Origin: Photobacterium aphoticum
Lineage (GTDB): Bacteria > Pseudomonadota > Gammaproteobacteria > Enterobacterales > Vibrionaceae
Direction: 5' to 3'
Length of the DNA: 64,000 nucleotides
Assembly: GCF_001029435.1 (NCBI RefSeq)
Contig: NZ_LDOV01000025.1
Location: 62,001-126,000, forward strand
The notes under the pieces were generated by a model. It had not been told where the DNA came from, did no database searches, and was given only the letters and a program-made list of their open reading frames with translations. The translations under genes and the position numbers were made by a program. Shown here in pieces: positions 1-9,214 of this stretch (the stretch's first letter is position 1; each line of letters opens with the position of its first letter).

Positions 1-64
1 CTCGGATAACACAGTTTCAGTATGCCCTGCCACCCAGTAGGGCACCTTTTCAGAAAGTATCCCC

Positions 65-94
65 AAAGCCACGTTGAGAAACGTGGCTTTTTTT
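65..94 (+). terminator. Intrinsic terminator of a gene left of the window
   Basis: An 11-bp perfect stem (AAAGCCACGTT at 65-75 pairing with 80-90), GAGA loop and a run of T. It should end a plus-strand transcript whose gene lies before base 1. A weaker 6-bp hairpin (23-28 with 39-44) precedes it. Bases 95-250 hold no gene I can support. Confidence 0.8.
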
Positions 95-261
95 ATGGAT
101 TTTGCACCGCTTTTATTTTGCGATGCGAGATAAGCGCAAAGTGTGACTGTCGCGTGAGAAATCGTGTTTTTTGCCCTGATAGAGGAGAGCTTTATCACGG
201 CAGTATAGGGCAGGGCTTGCTAGGCTGGAAAGGTAACAGTGGCTTATTAAGGGGGACGCGT

Positions 262-774
262 ATGAATACACAACTCACCATCACCCTGGCAGGCGAGGAT
301 CATCCACAGTTGATCAATGTACTGGCTGCCAAAACCCACGCCTTGGGCGGTAAATGGTTAATCAGCAAAATTAACCGCCTCGATAACCAAGTGGTCGGGA
401 TCATTAAAATTGATATTCCGGCCGACGCCGTCAGCGATTTGAAACACGCTTTTCTGGAGCAACACGCGCTGGATATTCGTGTGATTGACACGCCATCACA
501 GGCAGAGATCATGCCTACGCATCCGGTGACACTGAAAGTCGAAGCCAATGACAGGCCCGGCCTGGTACATGATCTGAGCCGGATTCTGGATGACATCGGC
601 ATTGGGATCGTCAATATTGAAAACCGCCGTATCGGCGTGCCGGATTTGGGTAAAACCCTGTTCTTTGCAGAGTTTCAGCTTAATGTCTCAGAGGAGATTG
701 ACCTCGAGCAGTTAACGGAGGCGATGCAGCAAGTGGATGACGGCTTATTGGTAAAAATTGTCGAACCGGCATAA
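262..774 (+). CDS. gcvR: GcvR-like ACT-domain regulator
   Basis: The 170-residue protein has two ACT-type modules, roughly residues 5-80 and 92-168. The second opens with the typical ACT phrase of a hydrophobic strand followed by NDRPGLVHDLSRIL. GcvR of E. coli, the closest family I know, is a double-ACT protein that binds GcvA and represses the glycine cleavage operon when glycine is low. The reading frame is open further upstream, but the ATG at 262 is chosen because it follows a strong AAGGGGG ribosome site at about 6 nt and because the ACT fold starts there. It stands alone, converging on lpxM. The family call is firm; the exact target (gcv genes) is inferred from E. coli. Confidence 0.85.
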   Translation: MNTQLTITLAGEDHPQLINVLAAKTHALGGKWLISKINRLDNQVVGIIKIDIPADAVSDLKHAFLEQHALDIRVIDTPSQAEIMPTHPVTLKVEANDRPGLVHDLSRILDDIGIGIVNIENRRIGVPDLGKTLFFAEFQLNVSEEIDLEQLTEAMQQVDDGLLVKIVEPA

Positions 775-810
775 CCCGCTTTCGCTTTATTCTGTCATTC
801 CACTGTGTAA

Positions 811-846
811 TAAAAAAGGCCAGCAAAGATGCTGGCCTCGTTTTTT
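811..846. terminator. Bidirectional terminator between gcvR and lpxM
   Basis: Stem AGGCCAGC (817-824) / GCTGGCCT (831-838) with an A-run on the left and a T-run on the right, so it can end transcripts from both convergent genes. Confidence 0.85.
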
Positions 847-882
847 CTGATTTTCTTGTTTATGCGTATGTGTGCGACTGAC

Positions 883-1893
883 TCAGTAACGCTTGCTGCC
901 GTCAGGGTTGGTACGCAGCACGCTGAGGATCCACATGTATTGCTCCGGCTGGGCGCGGATCATCGACTCGAGCGTTTGGTTCATGTGACACGCATCGGTG
1001 TACTCATCACCGGACGGAAAGCCTTCGAGTGGTGCTCGAATATCGATTTCAAATCGGCCGGTCTCCAGATTGTAGGACGGAAACACCGGTAGGATGACGG
1101 CATCAGCCAGTTTCGCCAATTTCCCCACGCCTTTCACCGTGGCTTTGTCATGACCGAAGAACGGCGCAAAGACACTTTGCTGAATAGCATGTTCTTCATC
1201 CGGTAGGTAGTAAGCCAGATAGCCTTCTTTGATGGAACGCAGGTAAGGTTTGATCCCTTGGCTGCGCTGATAAATGCGGCCGCCAAATTGCTTGCGTTGG
1301 ACGTTCATCAGCCAATCGACAATGGGGTTGGATTGCGGCTTGATCATCGCCACCATCGGCATGTCATTAGCGGCAAAATACAGCGCAGAAAAGTCGATCG
1401 CCCAGTTGTGCGGTACCAGCATGATGACGTTTTTGTCTTGTGCCTGCAGATCCGCCAGATGTTGTGCGCCGTGAATGTCATGGCTGTCGAGCATGTAACG
1501 TCGGCCTTTAATGAACGGCTGGGCAAAGCCCAATAGCACGCAGCCGGCCACAGTAAAGGTGCGCACTAATAGGTGTTCTTGTTCTTCCTGAGTTAGCTCG
1601 GGAAAGCACAAGGCGATATTGTTCATGGCGCGGCGTTTCGCGCCCCGTTTACGGGTCAGAATAAACTGAGCACCGGCGTGTGAAATGGCACGGCGAGCCC
1701 GGTGAGGTAACAGGGCCAGCAAAAATATCAGCGGCATGGCCAGCCAGAGTAGCCAGAGCTTCGGGTGAAGAAAGCTCAGGCGAAAGGTCGGGTCGTACTG
1801 ATCTGTTGCCTGCTTGGCGGCTGGGTTTGACGACGGGCTTGAAACGGGGTTGATCGCAGCGTTTGCCGCTGTGTCTAACATTGTGTCACTCAT
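883..1893 (-). CDS. lpxM: Lipid A biosynthesis late acyltransferase, LpxM type
   Basis: This 336-residue enzyme belongs to the LpxL/LpxM lysophospholipid-acyltransferase family, which adds secondary acyl chains to Kdo2-lipid A at the inner membrane using acyl-ACP. The catalytic HX4D motif is visible as HNWAID at residues 162-167. A single membrane-anchor helix lies near residues 47-62 after a longer than usual Ser/Ala/Pro-rich N-terminus of about 35 residues. The stretch from KPQSNPIVDWL through FGGR and GIKPYLRSI to YYLPDEEHA follows the MsbB/LpxM pattern more closely than LpxL as I remember it. Vibrios carry several paralogues and in V. cholerae the LpxM-type enzyme (LpxN) transfers a 3-hydroxyacyl chain, so donor specificity is open. 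A later Met (residue 5) could also be the start. Confidence 0.88.
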   Translation of the reverse strand: MSDTMLDTAANAAINPVSSPSSNPAAKQATDQYDPTFRLSFLHPKLWLLWLAMPLIFLLALLPHRARRAISHAGAQFILTRKRGAKRRAMNNIALCFPELTQEEQEHLLVRTFTVAGCVLLGFAQPFIKGRRYMLDSHDIHGAQHLADLQAQDKNVIMLVPHNWAIDFSALYFAANDMPMVAMIKPQSNPIVDWLMNVQRKQFGGRIYQRSQGIKPYLRSIKEGYLAYYLPDEEHAIQQSVFAPFFGHDKATVKGVGKLAKLADAVILPVFPSYNLETGRFEIDIRAPLEGFPSGDEYTDACHMNQTLESMIRAQPEQYMWILSVLRTNPDGSKRY

Positions 1894-2325
1894 GAATGGG
1901 TTCCGGTACAGGCTAGAGGCAAAATAGGGTGATGCAAAAGAGAGGCGCCTTGCCGTGTGCCTGTCATCTGTGCTGTTGTGTATTTATTGATTGTGTTCGT
2001 TGTGCTTTCGCCGTGCGCTTGTTGTGTTTTTTATTGTGCGACGGCGGTTGTACGAATGGCTTGTTCAGCTTAACGACAGGATTGTAAATAGAATGCTGCA
2101 TGATGCAACGAGAGAATCCCTGCGGTGAAGTAACTGTGATCTCGGTCTATAACTGTGTGTGATATCAATAGCGTGATAGGTGTACCAGCTACTCACAATG
2201 CGCAAAAAGCGACCATTTTATAAAGTCATCAATAAGCCAATAGGGCAATCGTTGAGTGTGTGTTGATAGGAGGCATGACGTCACCGGTTCTGTGGCGTCA
2301 TGCCTGTTATATTTACGCGGAAGGA
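1894..2325. other. Intergenic region between lpxM and the cupredoxin gene
   Basis: This 430-bp stretch has no credible ORF on either strand. The only structure I see is at its right end: a 14-bp inverted repeat with one mismatch (2271-2284 with 2292-2305, 7-nt loop) just after the stop codon of the cupredoxin gene. It lacks a T-run on the minus strand, so it is only a possible transcript end. Confidence 0.5.
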
Positions 2326-2856
2326 TTAACGCAGGACGGTATTGCGCTTCATACCGGCTTGCGCATGGCCGTTTTCATGACAGGTGAACTCAATAAATTT
2401 CTCGCCCATGAAGTGCCACCCCATCTCAGCGGTATCGCCGGGGGCGAGGGTGAGAGTAGTTTCACTGTTGTGATGGGCCATTGTCATGTTTGCCATCATT
2501 TTACGGTGGGCCTGTTGCTCTTTGACGCTGCCAATGGAAAAGGTATGCGGCTGTTTACCCGTGTTGTTCACGACAAAGCGCACCACATCCCCCTGTGCGA
2601 TCGACAAGGCGGGCGTGAATTGCATCGCCATGTCATCACTCAGCGTGACATGGTAGGTTTTGCTGGCTTGTGCTGCCGGGGCGGGCATGCCGACTTGGGA
2701 GACCATCGCGCCGTGGCCCATCATGTCGAGCCCCATGCTGCTGTGATCCATCTGGTCATGGCTACCATCCGCCAGAGCGACACTGCTGATGAATAGCAAT
2801 GACAGAGGCAATACACGTTGTGCGGTTGTATGTCGTGGTGTCTTTTTCATGATCAT
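2326..2856 (-). CDS. Secreted cupredoxin, copper-resistance (CopI-like) protein
   Basis: The 176-residue protein has a signal peptide ending near SSVALA (residue 29), a Met/His-rich stretch at residues 31-52 and a cupredoxin domain at about 67-176. The type-1 copper ligands are recognisable in order: His104 in QPHTFSIG, Cys159 and His164 in FTCHENGH, and Met169. It is therefore likely a periplasmic blue-copper protein that binds or oxidises copper. It follows cusA 150 bp downstream on the same strand, and the same gene set occurs with CopI-type proteins elsewhere. The ATG at 2856 follows AAGGA at a good distance; a second ATG 6 bases later is too far from it. The CopI name is by resemblance only, so no symbol is given. 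Confidence 0.85.
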   Translation of the reverse strand: MIMKKTPRHTTAQRVLPLSLLFISSVALADGSHDQMDHSSMGLDMMGHGAMVSQVGMPAPAAQASKTYHVTLSDDMAMQFTPALSIAQGDVVRFVVNNTGKQPHTFSIGSVKEQQAHRKMMANMTMAHHNSETTLTLAPGDTAEMGWHFMGEKFIEFTCHENGHAQAGMKRNTVLR

Positions 2857-2914
2857 TTCTCTTCCTTAAGTCGGCGTGCAAATGCTATGTGGGTGATAGA
2901 CATGCCGAATGATG

Positions 2915-2952
2915 GTTAACGGCCCCCAGCTTGGCGTTAACATTCGCTGGGG
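2915..2952. other. Overlapping alternative hairpins after cusA
   Basis: Two inverted repeats interleave in the cusA-cupredoxin gap: GTTAACG (2915-2921) with CGTTAAC (2935-2941), and CCCCAGC (2924-2930) with GCTGGGG (2946-2952). They cannot form together. Neither has a clear T-run on the minus strand. Confidence 0.45.
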
Positions 2953-3006
2953 AACCGTCGTTGCTTGTTATTACGGTTTGTGACACGTGCTTGTTATGGC
3001 AGCGTG

Positions 3007-6000
3007 TTATGGCTGTGCGGTTGTGAGTGACGCAGCTGATGAGCGTGCCAGCTTGTCACTGCGGCCTTTCCACAACTTGAAGGTGGCAGGCAGTACGACC
3101 AAGGCCAGCAACAGCGCCGATGACATGCCACCGATCATCGGTGCGGCAATACGCTGCATCACTTCCGAGCCCGTGCCGGAGCCATACATGATTGGGATAA
3201 GGCCGATGATCACCGTCGCGACGGTCATCATGATGGGGCGAATACGCAGCCCCGCACCGTTTTGGATGGCCAGATCCAAATCCGCCTCAGTCAGGCTTTC
3301 CGGCGATTTATCACGGCGTATTTCATCCCAAGCCTGATTGAGGTACACCAGCATCAGCACACCAATCTCGACCGCGACGCCTGCTAAGGCGATAAAGCCC
3401 ACCCCCACGGCAATGGAGAAGTTGTAGCCGAGGACATACATCAGCCACAGTCCGCCGACCATCGCCAGCGGCAGGGTGCCCATCATGATCATCACTTCGC
3501 CAACGCGGCGGAAGCTCATGTAGAGCAGCACGATGATGATGGCCAGTGTGGCCGGGATCACCACGGTCAAGCGGGCTTTGGCGCGTTCCATGTATTCATA
3601 CTGTCCGGACCATGCCAGCGAGTAGCCAGCGGGCAGTGTGATTTGCTCCGCCACCGTTTGCTGGGCGGCTTGCACGTAAGAGCCCAAATCGCGCCCTTTG
3701 ATATCGACAAACACCCAGCCGTTAGGACGGGCATTCTCGGTTTTGATCATCGGCGGACCATCTTCAAAGCGCAGGTTAGCCACATCGGCCAACGCAATCC
3801 GTGCGCCGTTTGGGGTGACAATCGGCAGTTGTTGCAACTGGCTGAGTGAATCACGGTAGTGCTGCGGGTAGCGCACGTTGATCGGGTAACGCTCCAGCCC
3901 TTCCACGGACTGGCTGACGTTCATGCCGCCCACAGCGGTGCTGATCACCTGTTGGATCTCACTGACGGATAAGCCATAGCGCGCGGCTTGGGCACGCTTG
4001 ATATCAATGGTGAGGTAGCGCCCCCCGGCCACACGTTCGGCATACACGGACGCGGTGCCGTCCACCTTGCCCAGCACGTTTTCCAGTTGGGTACCGATTT
4101 TTTCAATGGTGGCCAGATCCGGACCGGCGATTTTGATCCCAATCGGGGTCTTGATGCCTGTCGCCAACATGTCGATACGGGTTTTGATCGGCATTACCCA
4201 CGCATTGGTCAGGCCGGGGAATTGGATCAGATCATCCAGTTCGCGGCGCAAGCTGTCGGTGGTGACGCCTTCACGCCATTCACTTTTCGGTTTGAGCTGA
4301 ATGATGGTTTCAATCATGGTCAGCGGTGCCGGATCGGTCGCGGTGTCAGCACGGCCAATCTTGCCCCAAACGGTTTTTACTTCCGGGACGGTTTTTATCA
4401 GTTTGTTGGTTTGCTGCAATAACTCACGGGCTTTACCGATGGAAATGCCGGGGTAGGTCGTCGGCATGTACATCAAATCCCCTTCATCCAATGGCGGAAT
4501 GAACTCACTGCCGGTATTGTGCAGCGGGTAATAAGCCGATCCCATCAGTACAAACGCCAGTGCCAAAATAGTTTTAGGAAAGCGCAGGCTCAGGTTCAGC
4601 AAAGGACGGTACAGTGCAATCACCGCGCGGTTGACCGGGTTCTTGTGCTCCGGCAGGACATTACCACGGATCAGGTAACCCATGAGTACCGGTACTAACG
4701 TGATCGCAAGTCCAGCTGCTGCTGCCATGGCATAGGTTTTGGTAAAGGCCAGAGGCGAGAACATTTTGCCTTCTTGTCCTTCAAGGGCGAACACCGGCAC
4801 AAAGCTCAGGGTAATAATGATGAGCGAGAAGAACAGCGGCGGGCCGACTTCCTGCGCCGCTTTGCTGATCACCTGCCAGCGGTTATCGTCGGTCAACGGT
4901 GTCCGTTCAATGTGCTTGTGGACGTTTTCAATCATCACGATTGCGCCGTCCACCATGGCACCAATGGCTATGGCAATGCCGCCTAGTGACATGATGTTGG
5001 CGTTGATCCCTTGCCAGTGCATGATAGCAAACGCTGTGATGATGCCGACCGGCAGGCTGATCATCACTACCAGTGATGAGCGGAAGTGGAACAGGAACAG
5101 GGCACAGATGACGGCTACTACGATGAACTCTTCCAGTAGTTTCTGGTAGAGGTTTTTCACCGCGCTGTCGATGAGGCCTGAGCGATCATAGGTGGTGACA
5201 ATCTCCACCCCTTCCGGCAGGCTGCGTTGCAGATCCGCCAGTTTGTCTTTCACTTTGCTGATCACCGCCTGCGCATTTTCGCCAAAGCGCATCACCACGA
5301 TACCGCCGACCGCTTCCCCTTCACCGTTCAGTTCAGAAATACCACGGCGCATCTGCGGCCCGAGTTGCACACTGGCCACATCCCCCAGCAGCAGCGGTGT
5401 GCCGTTGGCGTTCACTTTTAAAGGCAGGGCACGTAAGTCTTCCACACTAGTGATGTAGCCGGTGGCACGCACCATGTGCTCGGCTTCCGCCACTTCAATC
5501 ACGGAGGCCCCGGTTTCCTGATTACCCGCTTTAATCGCTTGATTGACTTGTTGCAGGGTCAGGTTGTAAGCGCGCAGTTTGGCCGGATCAATTTGTACCT
5601 GATACTGCTTCACCATGCCGCCCACGGTGGCAATTTCGGACACACCGTCTACGGTTTGCAGCTCGTATTTCAAGAACCAGTCTTGCAGGCTGCGCAGCTG
5701 GCTCAGGTCATGTTGGCCGGTTTTATCGACTAACACATAGCTATAAATCCAGCCCACACCGGTCGCATCGGGGCCAAGGGTCGGTTTGGCATTGGCAGGC
5801 AATGTCGGCGCGACCTGACTGAGGTATTCCAGCACGCGTGAGCGCGCCCAGTACATGTCAGTATCATCGTTAAAGATGATGTAGACGTAGGAATCGCCAA
5901 AGAAGGAGTAACCGCGCACGGTTTCTGCCCCCGGAACGGCGAGCATGGCGGTGGTCAGCGGGTAGGTGACCTGATCTTCCACCACCTGCGGCGCTTGTCC

Positions 6001-6162
6001 CGGGTAGCTGGTTTTAATGATCACCTGTACATCCGACAGATCCGGAATGGCATCAATCGGGGTGTTTTTCACGCTGTAGATCCCGGCGCTGACCAAAAAG
6101 GCCGTGGCAATCAGCACCAGAAAGCGGTTATGGATAGACCAGCGAATAATGGCATTGATCAT
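3007..6162 (-). CDS. cusA: Copper/silver efflux RND pump, CusA
   Basis: This 1051-residue inner-membrane protein is a heavy-metal-efflux RND transporter, the proton-driven pump of the CusCBA tripartite system for Cu(I)/Ag(I). It has the normal length, an N-terminal helix followed by the NTPIDAIPDLSDVQV segment typical of the CzcA/CusA group, the TM4 charged motif within GAMVDGAIVMIEN, and two sets of membrane helices with large periplasmic loops. The phrase RIDMLATGIKTPIGIK and a Met-containing GGMNV segment fit the monovalent-metal (CusA) branch, where periplasmic Met residues carry the metal, rather than the Zn/Co/Cd (CzcA) branch. Its ATG overlaps the cusB stop codon in an ATGA, so the two are translationally coupled. 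Confidence 0.95.
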   Translation of the reverse strand: MINAIIRWSIHNRFLVLIATAFLVSAGIYSVKNTPIDAIPDLSDVQVIIKTSYPGQAPQVVEDQVTYPLTTAMLAVPGAETVRGYSFFGDSYVYIIFNDDTDMYWARSRVLEYLSQVAPTLPANAKPTLGPDATGVGWIYSYVLVDKTGQHDLSQLRSLQDWFLKYELQTVDGVSEIATVGGMVKQYQVQIDPAKLRAYNLTLQQVNQAIKAGNQETGASVIEVAEAEHMVRATGYITSVEDLRALPLKVNANGTPLLLGDVASVQLGPQMRRGISELNGEGEAVGGIVVMRFGENAQAVISKVKDKLADLQRSLPEGVEIVTTYDRSGLIDSAVKNLYQKLLEEFIVVAVICALFLFHFRSSLVVMISLPVGIITAFAIMHWQGINANIMSLGGIAIAIGAMVDGAIVMIENVHKHIERTPLTDDNRWQVISKAAQEVGPPLFFSLIIITLSFVPVFALEGQEGKMFSPLAFTKTYAMAAAAGLAITLVPVLMGYLIRGNVLPEHKNPVNRAVIALYRPLLNLSLRFPKTILALAFVLMGSAYYPLHNTGSEFIPPLDEGDLMYMPTTYPGISIGKARELLQQTNKLIKTVPEVKTVWGKIGRADTATDPAPLTMIETIIQLKPKSEWREGVTTDSLRRELDDLIQFPGLTNAWVMPIKTRIDMLATGIKTPIGIKIAGPDLATIEKIGTQLENVLGKVDGTASVYAERVAGGRYLTIDIKRAQAARYGLSVSEIQQVISTAVGGMNVSQSVEGLERYPINVRYPQHYRDSLSQLQQLPIVTPNGARIALADVANLRFEDGPPMIKTENARPNGWVFVDIKGRDLGSYVQAAQQTVAEQITLPAGYSLAWSGQYEYMERAKARLTVVIPATLAIIIVLLYMSFRRVGEVMIMMGTLPLAMVGGLWLMYVLGYNFSIAVGVGFIALAGVAVEIGVLMLVYLNQAWDEIRRDKSPESLTEADLDLAIQNGAGLRIRPIMMTVATVIIGLIPIMYGSGTGSEVMQRIAAPMIGGMSSALLLALVVLPATFKLWKGRSDKLARSSAASLTTAQP

Positions 6163-7754
6163 GGCTGCACCTCCGGCGAAGTCATGCCACCGTGGTTCAT
6201 TTGGCTATGATTCATATTGCTATGATCCATGTTGCTGTGATCCATGCTGCCGTGGTTCATCTGGCTATGATCGGGTTGAATGTCAGATACCAAGTATTGG
6301 CCGTCTTCTGTTTTGGTGAGCTGGAAACGGATGGCCAGATTCGGCGTGAGCTGTGATAAATCAGAATCATCACTGACGGTGAAATCCATGGTCATCGCTG
6401 GCCAGTCCCACTCAGGAATGGCGGGATGATCGATGGTCACCACCTTGTGCTCGGGCATGCTGCTGCGTACCAAGCCGCTGATGATCAGCTGATTGGTCGG
6501 CGGCGTGTGCATGTGTGGTTGGCTGATGCGATCTAATTCGGCGGTTTGGCTCGATTCCGAGTCCAGCATGAACTGGGCAGAGGTCACCACGCGATCATGC
6601 GGGCTGAGGCCTTGTGTGACTTCCATCATGCCATTGGCGCTGCGACCCGTTTCAATGCGGGTTGAGCGGTATTTGCCGTCCCCTAATGCCAGCACCACAC
6701 GGCTCATATTGCCGGTACGGATCACGGCTTGCTCCGGCACCACGAGCACCGGGGTTTCACTGCGTGGGATCAATACCAGTTTGGCAAACATGTTCGGTTT
6801 AAGCGCGCCGTCAGGATTGGTGACGTTCAAGCGCATGCGCAGGGTACGGGTGGCAGGATCTAAAATCGGGTAGATATAGTCCACCGTCCCCAGCCATTGT
6901 TGGCCGGGTAGGGCATCGACCTGGATCTCGGCAGTGGTGCCGGATTGGATCCAGTGGGCCTGTTGTTCAAACACTTCCGCTTCAATCCACACGTTATCCA
7001 GCGGACCGCCACTGATCACGGTTTGCTGTGGCGAGACGTACGCACCTTGGCGAATGTTCAAGGTCGCGATCACGCCGTCAGCGGGTGCTTTGATGGCAAT
7101 GGCTTGCTTGGCTTTGTGCTGTCGAAGGATCTGTTTGATTTGGGCATTATCAACCCCCAGTGCGATGAGGCGCTCACGGGCACCATTGACTAACGTCGCA
7201 TTGCCGATGCGCTTGGCATTGAGTAACTCTTCCTGCGCGCGCACCAGATCCGGTGAGTAGATCTCAAACAGGGTTTCGCCGCGTGTGACGGTTTCCCCGA
7301 CGGCAGTGACATTCAGGCGTTGCACCCAACCACTGATACGGCTGTTAATTTGCCAGCGCTGGCCTTCATCAAAGGCGACATAGCCGACGGTGTCAATGTG
7401 TGGTGTCAGTGCCTGCTCCGTCACGGCGGCGGTTTTCACGCCGAGGTTGTTTTCAACGCTCGGTGAAATGGTGACCGTGCCGGGCTTGTCGGCATTGTCA
7501 CTTTTCAGATCGTCGGCATAGACCGGGATCAAATCCATCCCCATGGGTGATTTGCCCGGTTTATCCCGTTGATAATTAGGATCCATCGGGGCGACCCAGT
7601 ACAGCGGCTCATTGCTGGCAGGGGCGTCTTTCACAGCGCTGTTTTTTGTTGATGCATGATCGCTATGGCTCGTCGGCAAAAAGTGCGGGGCGTAATAGCC
7701 AATGGCGCTACCGATGGCCAATGCCAATACTGCGACGGTCAGTGTGTTTTTCAT
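6159..7754 (-). CDS. cusB: Cus efflux adaptor CusB with fused CusF-like domain
   Basis: The 531-residue periplasmic adaptor links CusA to CusC. In order: an N-terminal membrane/secretion helix (about 5-24), a heavy-metal-binding motif at about 50-80 (PMDPNYQRDKPGKSPMGMD), the barrel-sandwich, hairpin and beta-barrel adaptor core to about 415, a CusF-like copper-chaperone domain at about 423-494 with the WPAMTM signature and an upstream His, and a 37-residue Met/His tail. In E. coli CusF is a separate gene; here it is built in. The start is the ATG at 7754, preceded by GAGG at 6 nt; an in-frame TTG 12 bases upstream overlaps the cusC stop and is unlikely. The stop overlaps the cusA start. Confidence 0.93.
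   Translation of the reverse strand: MKNTLTVAVLALAIGSAIGYYAPHFLPTSHSDHASTKNSAVKDAPASNEPLYWVAPMDPNYQRDKPGKSPMGMDLIPVYADDLKSDNADKPGTVTISPSVENNLGVKTAAVTEQALTPHIDTVGYVAFDEGQRWQINSRISGWVQRLNVTAVGETVTRGETLFEIYSPDLVRAQEELLNAKRIGNATLVNGARERLIALGVDNAQIKQILRQHKAKQAIAIKAPADGVIATLNIRQGAYVSPQQTVISGGPLDNVWIEAEVFEQQAHWIQSGTTAEIQVDALPGQQWLGTVDYIYPILDPATRTLRMRLNVTNPDGALKPNMFAKLVLIPRSETPVLVVPEQAVIRTGNMSRVVLALGDGKYRSTRIETGRSANGMMEVTQGLSPHDRVVTSAQFMLDSESSQTAELDRISQPHMHTPPTNQLIISGLVRSSMPEHKVVTIDHPAIPEWDWPAMTMDFTVSDDSDLSQLTPNLAIRFQLTKTEDGQYLVSDIQPDHSQMNHGSMDHSNMDHSNMNHSQMNHGGMTSPEVQP
6190..6264 (-). repeat. Five 15-bp tandem repeats encoding the CusB Met/His tail
   Basis: Five units of 15 bp (6190, 6205, 6220, 6235, 6250) differ at a few positions and each encodes a pentapeptide of the type H-S/G-x-M-N/D. 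A sixth, degenerate unit follows at 6265. Each unit supplies one His and one Met for soft-metal binding. The unit length is a multiple of three, so gain or loss of a unit keeps the frame. Confidence 0.85.
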
Positions 7755-7762
7755 GGTGTGCC

Positions 7763-9139
7763 TCAATACGAATTCAGTAGGTATGCCAAGGTGTTGTTGG
7801 CTTGCTGCCAGTCGGCTTCAATGCGTGCTTGTTCAATCGCGATAGTCAGTTCATCACTGGCGGCTTTGATGTATTCATCCAGTGAGCTGGTGGTGTTTTG
7901 ATAGCCACGTTCTACCGCTTGGGTTTTGGCGCGCGCCTGTGGCTGTAAGGCTTGGCGGTAGCGTTGCAGACGTTCTGCCAAATAGGTGCGATCCGCCAGC
8001 GTCGCCTGCACTTGTGCTTGCATCTGCTGGATCAGCAAATCACGCTGAGTGCGCACGGCACCGGCCTGATACTGGGCGGCAGACAAGGCTTTGTCCTGAC
8101 GTTTATCCGTAAATAACGGGATGTCGAGGGTCAGGTAGGCACTGACTAAATCCGGCGCGGTGCTGCCATCCATGCGGTCTGCCTGGCGGTGGGCATACAT
8201 CACTTCCACCCCAAACTGCGGTTGATAGGCTTCTTCTGCAATCGCAATACCGGTTTGGGCGCTTTGCAGTTGGGCGTCGACCACGGTGATCGCCGGGTGC
8301 GCGGCTAAACGGGCAACAAAAGGTTGCGTAGCGGGGTTGTGATTGCGTGTATTCACCTGTGGGTTCACTACGGCCGTTAATGCTGCCCATTGCGGATATT
8401 GTGTCGCCTGAATCGTGCGAGCTTGATCGCCAATCCACTCTGACAGCAAGGCCAAGCGGCGTTGTTGCTGTTGTTGATTGGCATTGAGCTGATCGTCGAT
8501 ACGGTGTACTTGCAACTCTGCTTGGATCAAATCCTGCGCCTGATTGACCCCAACGCCATAGTTGGTGCTGAGGTATTGCACCAAGGTGTTCAGCAGTTTT
8601 TTGTTCTGCACCATTTTTTGCTGAACGTGCTGGTGGTAGACCAATTCGATCCACTGCTCGGTCATGGCTTTACTGATAGCCAGCGTACGTACGCCGGTTT
8701 GGTTGCGTACGCTGTCGGCCAGATACTGGCTTTGCTGGTTTTTCAGTGCCAAGGTGTCGCCACGACCAAATTGTTGCATGAGTCCCACTGAAAGATTGGT
8801 CATGGGATCCTCATCCAAACGGAAGGAGTCGACGGGTAGACCACCGACACCGACTTTAAGTTTGGGATCCATCCATTGGCTGCTGGCGATCCCCTGTTCG
8901 CTCAGCGCATCCGCTTGCAGATTCAATTGTTGCTGCGCCAGATCATGGGAGATGGCCCATTGGATCAGACGCGGCAGGGACTCTGCGGCATCCGCCGTTT
9001 CGGTTGATGTTGATATCGAGCGGGGTATGTCGCTCGAGGAAGACGCATTTTCTGAGGCGTGTGCAAACGCCGGCTGTGGGCCAAATAGCCCCAGCAATAG
9101 GGTCATGCTTAACGCATGCACCGTACGAGGTGTAGACAT
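7763..9139 (-). CDS. cusC: Outer-membrane efflux channel, CusC-like (TolC family)
   Basis: The 458-residue protein is an outer-membrane factor that forms the exit duct of the Cus system. It has a signal peptide ending near PQPAFA (residue 26) and two outer-membrane-efflux repeats rich in Gln/Ala coiled coil, each ending near the strands that build the membrane barrel. Unlike E. coli CusC it has no lipobox cysteine after the signal, so it is probably not acylated. It is the second gene of the cluster; cusB starts 8 bases after its TGA. The role rests on family and operon position; the sequence is a divergent member and similar proteins are annotated as generic TolC family. Confidence 0.87.
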   Translation of the reverse strand: MSTPRTVHALSMTLLLGLFGPQPAFAHASENASSSSDIPRSISTSTETADAAESLPRLIQWAISHDLAQQQLNLQADALSEQGIASSQWMDPKLKVGVGGLPVDSFRLDEDPMTNLSVGLMQQFGRGDTLALKNQQSQYLADSVRNQTGVRTLAISKAMTEQWIELVYHQHVQQKMVQNKKLLNTLVQYLSTNYGVGVNQAQDLIQAELQVHRIDDQLNANQQQQQRRLALLSEWIGDQARTIQATQYPQWAALTAVVNPQVNTRNHNPATQPFVARLAAHPAITVVDAQLQSAQTGIAIAEEAYQPQFGVEVMYAHRQADRMDGSTAPDLVSAYLTLDIPLFTDKRQDKALSAAQYQAGAVRTQRDLLIQQMQAQVQATLADRTYLAERLQRYRQALQPQARAKTQAVERGYQNTTSSLDEYIKAASDELTIAIEQARIEADWQQANNTLAYLLNSY

Positions 9140-9214
9140 AGGACATCCACTTTCATCAAAAAGGTAAAAGCATGCCGGAACCGCACAGGCGGCCAGCTGT
9201 TTAACGCAATATGA

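Noticed and set aside
22..261. 80-codon N-terminal extension of the GcvR-like frame
   Set aside because: It crosses the terminator at 65-94, is Cys/Arg-rich and unlike ACT proteins, while ATG 262 has an excellent ribosome site.
2260..2796. Long plus-strand frame opposite the cupredoxin gene, and similar shadows inside cusA, cusB, sucA, htpG and gltA
   Set aside because: Each lies fully within a well-identified gene on the other strand or in another frame and shows no independent features.
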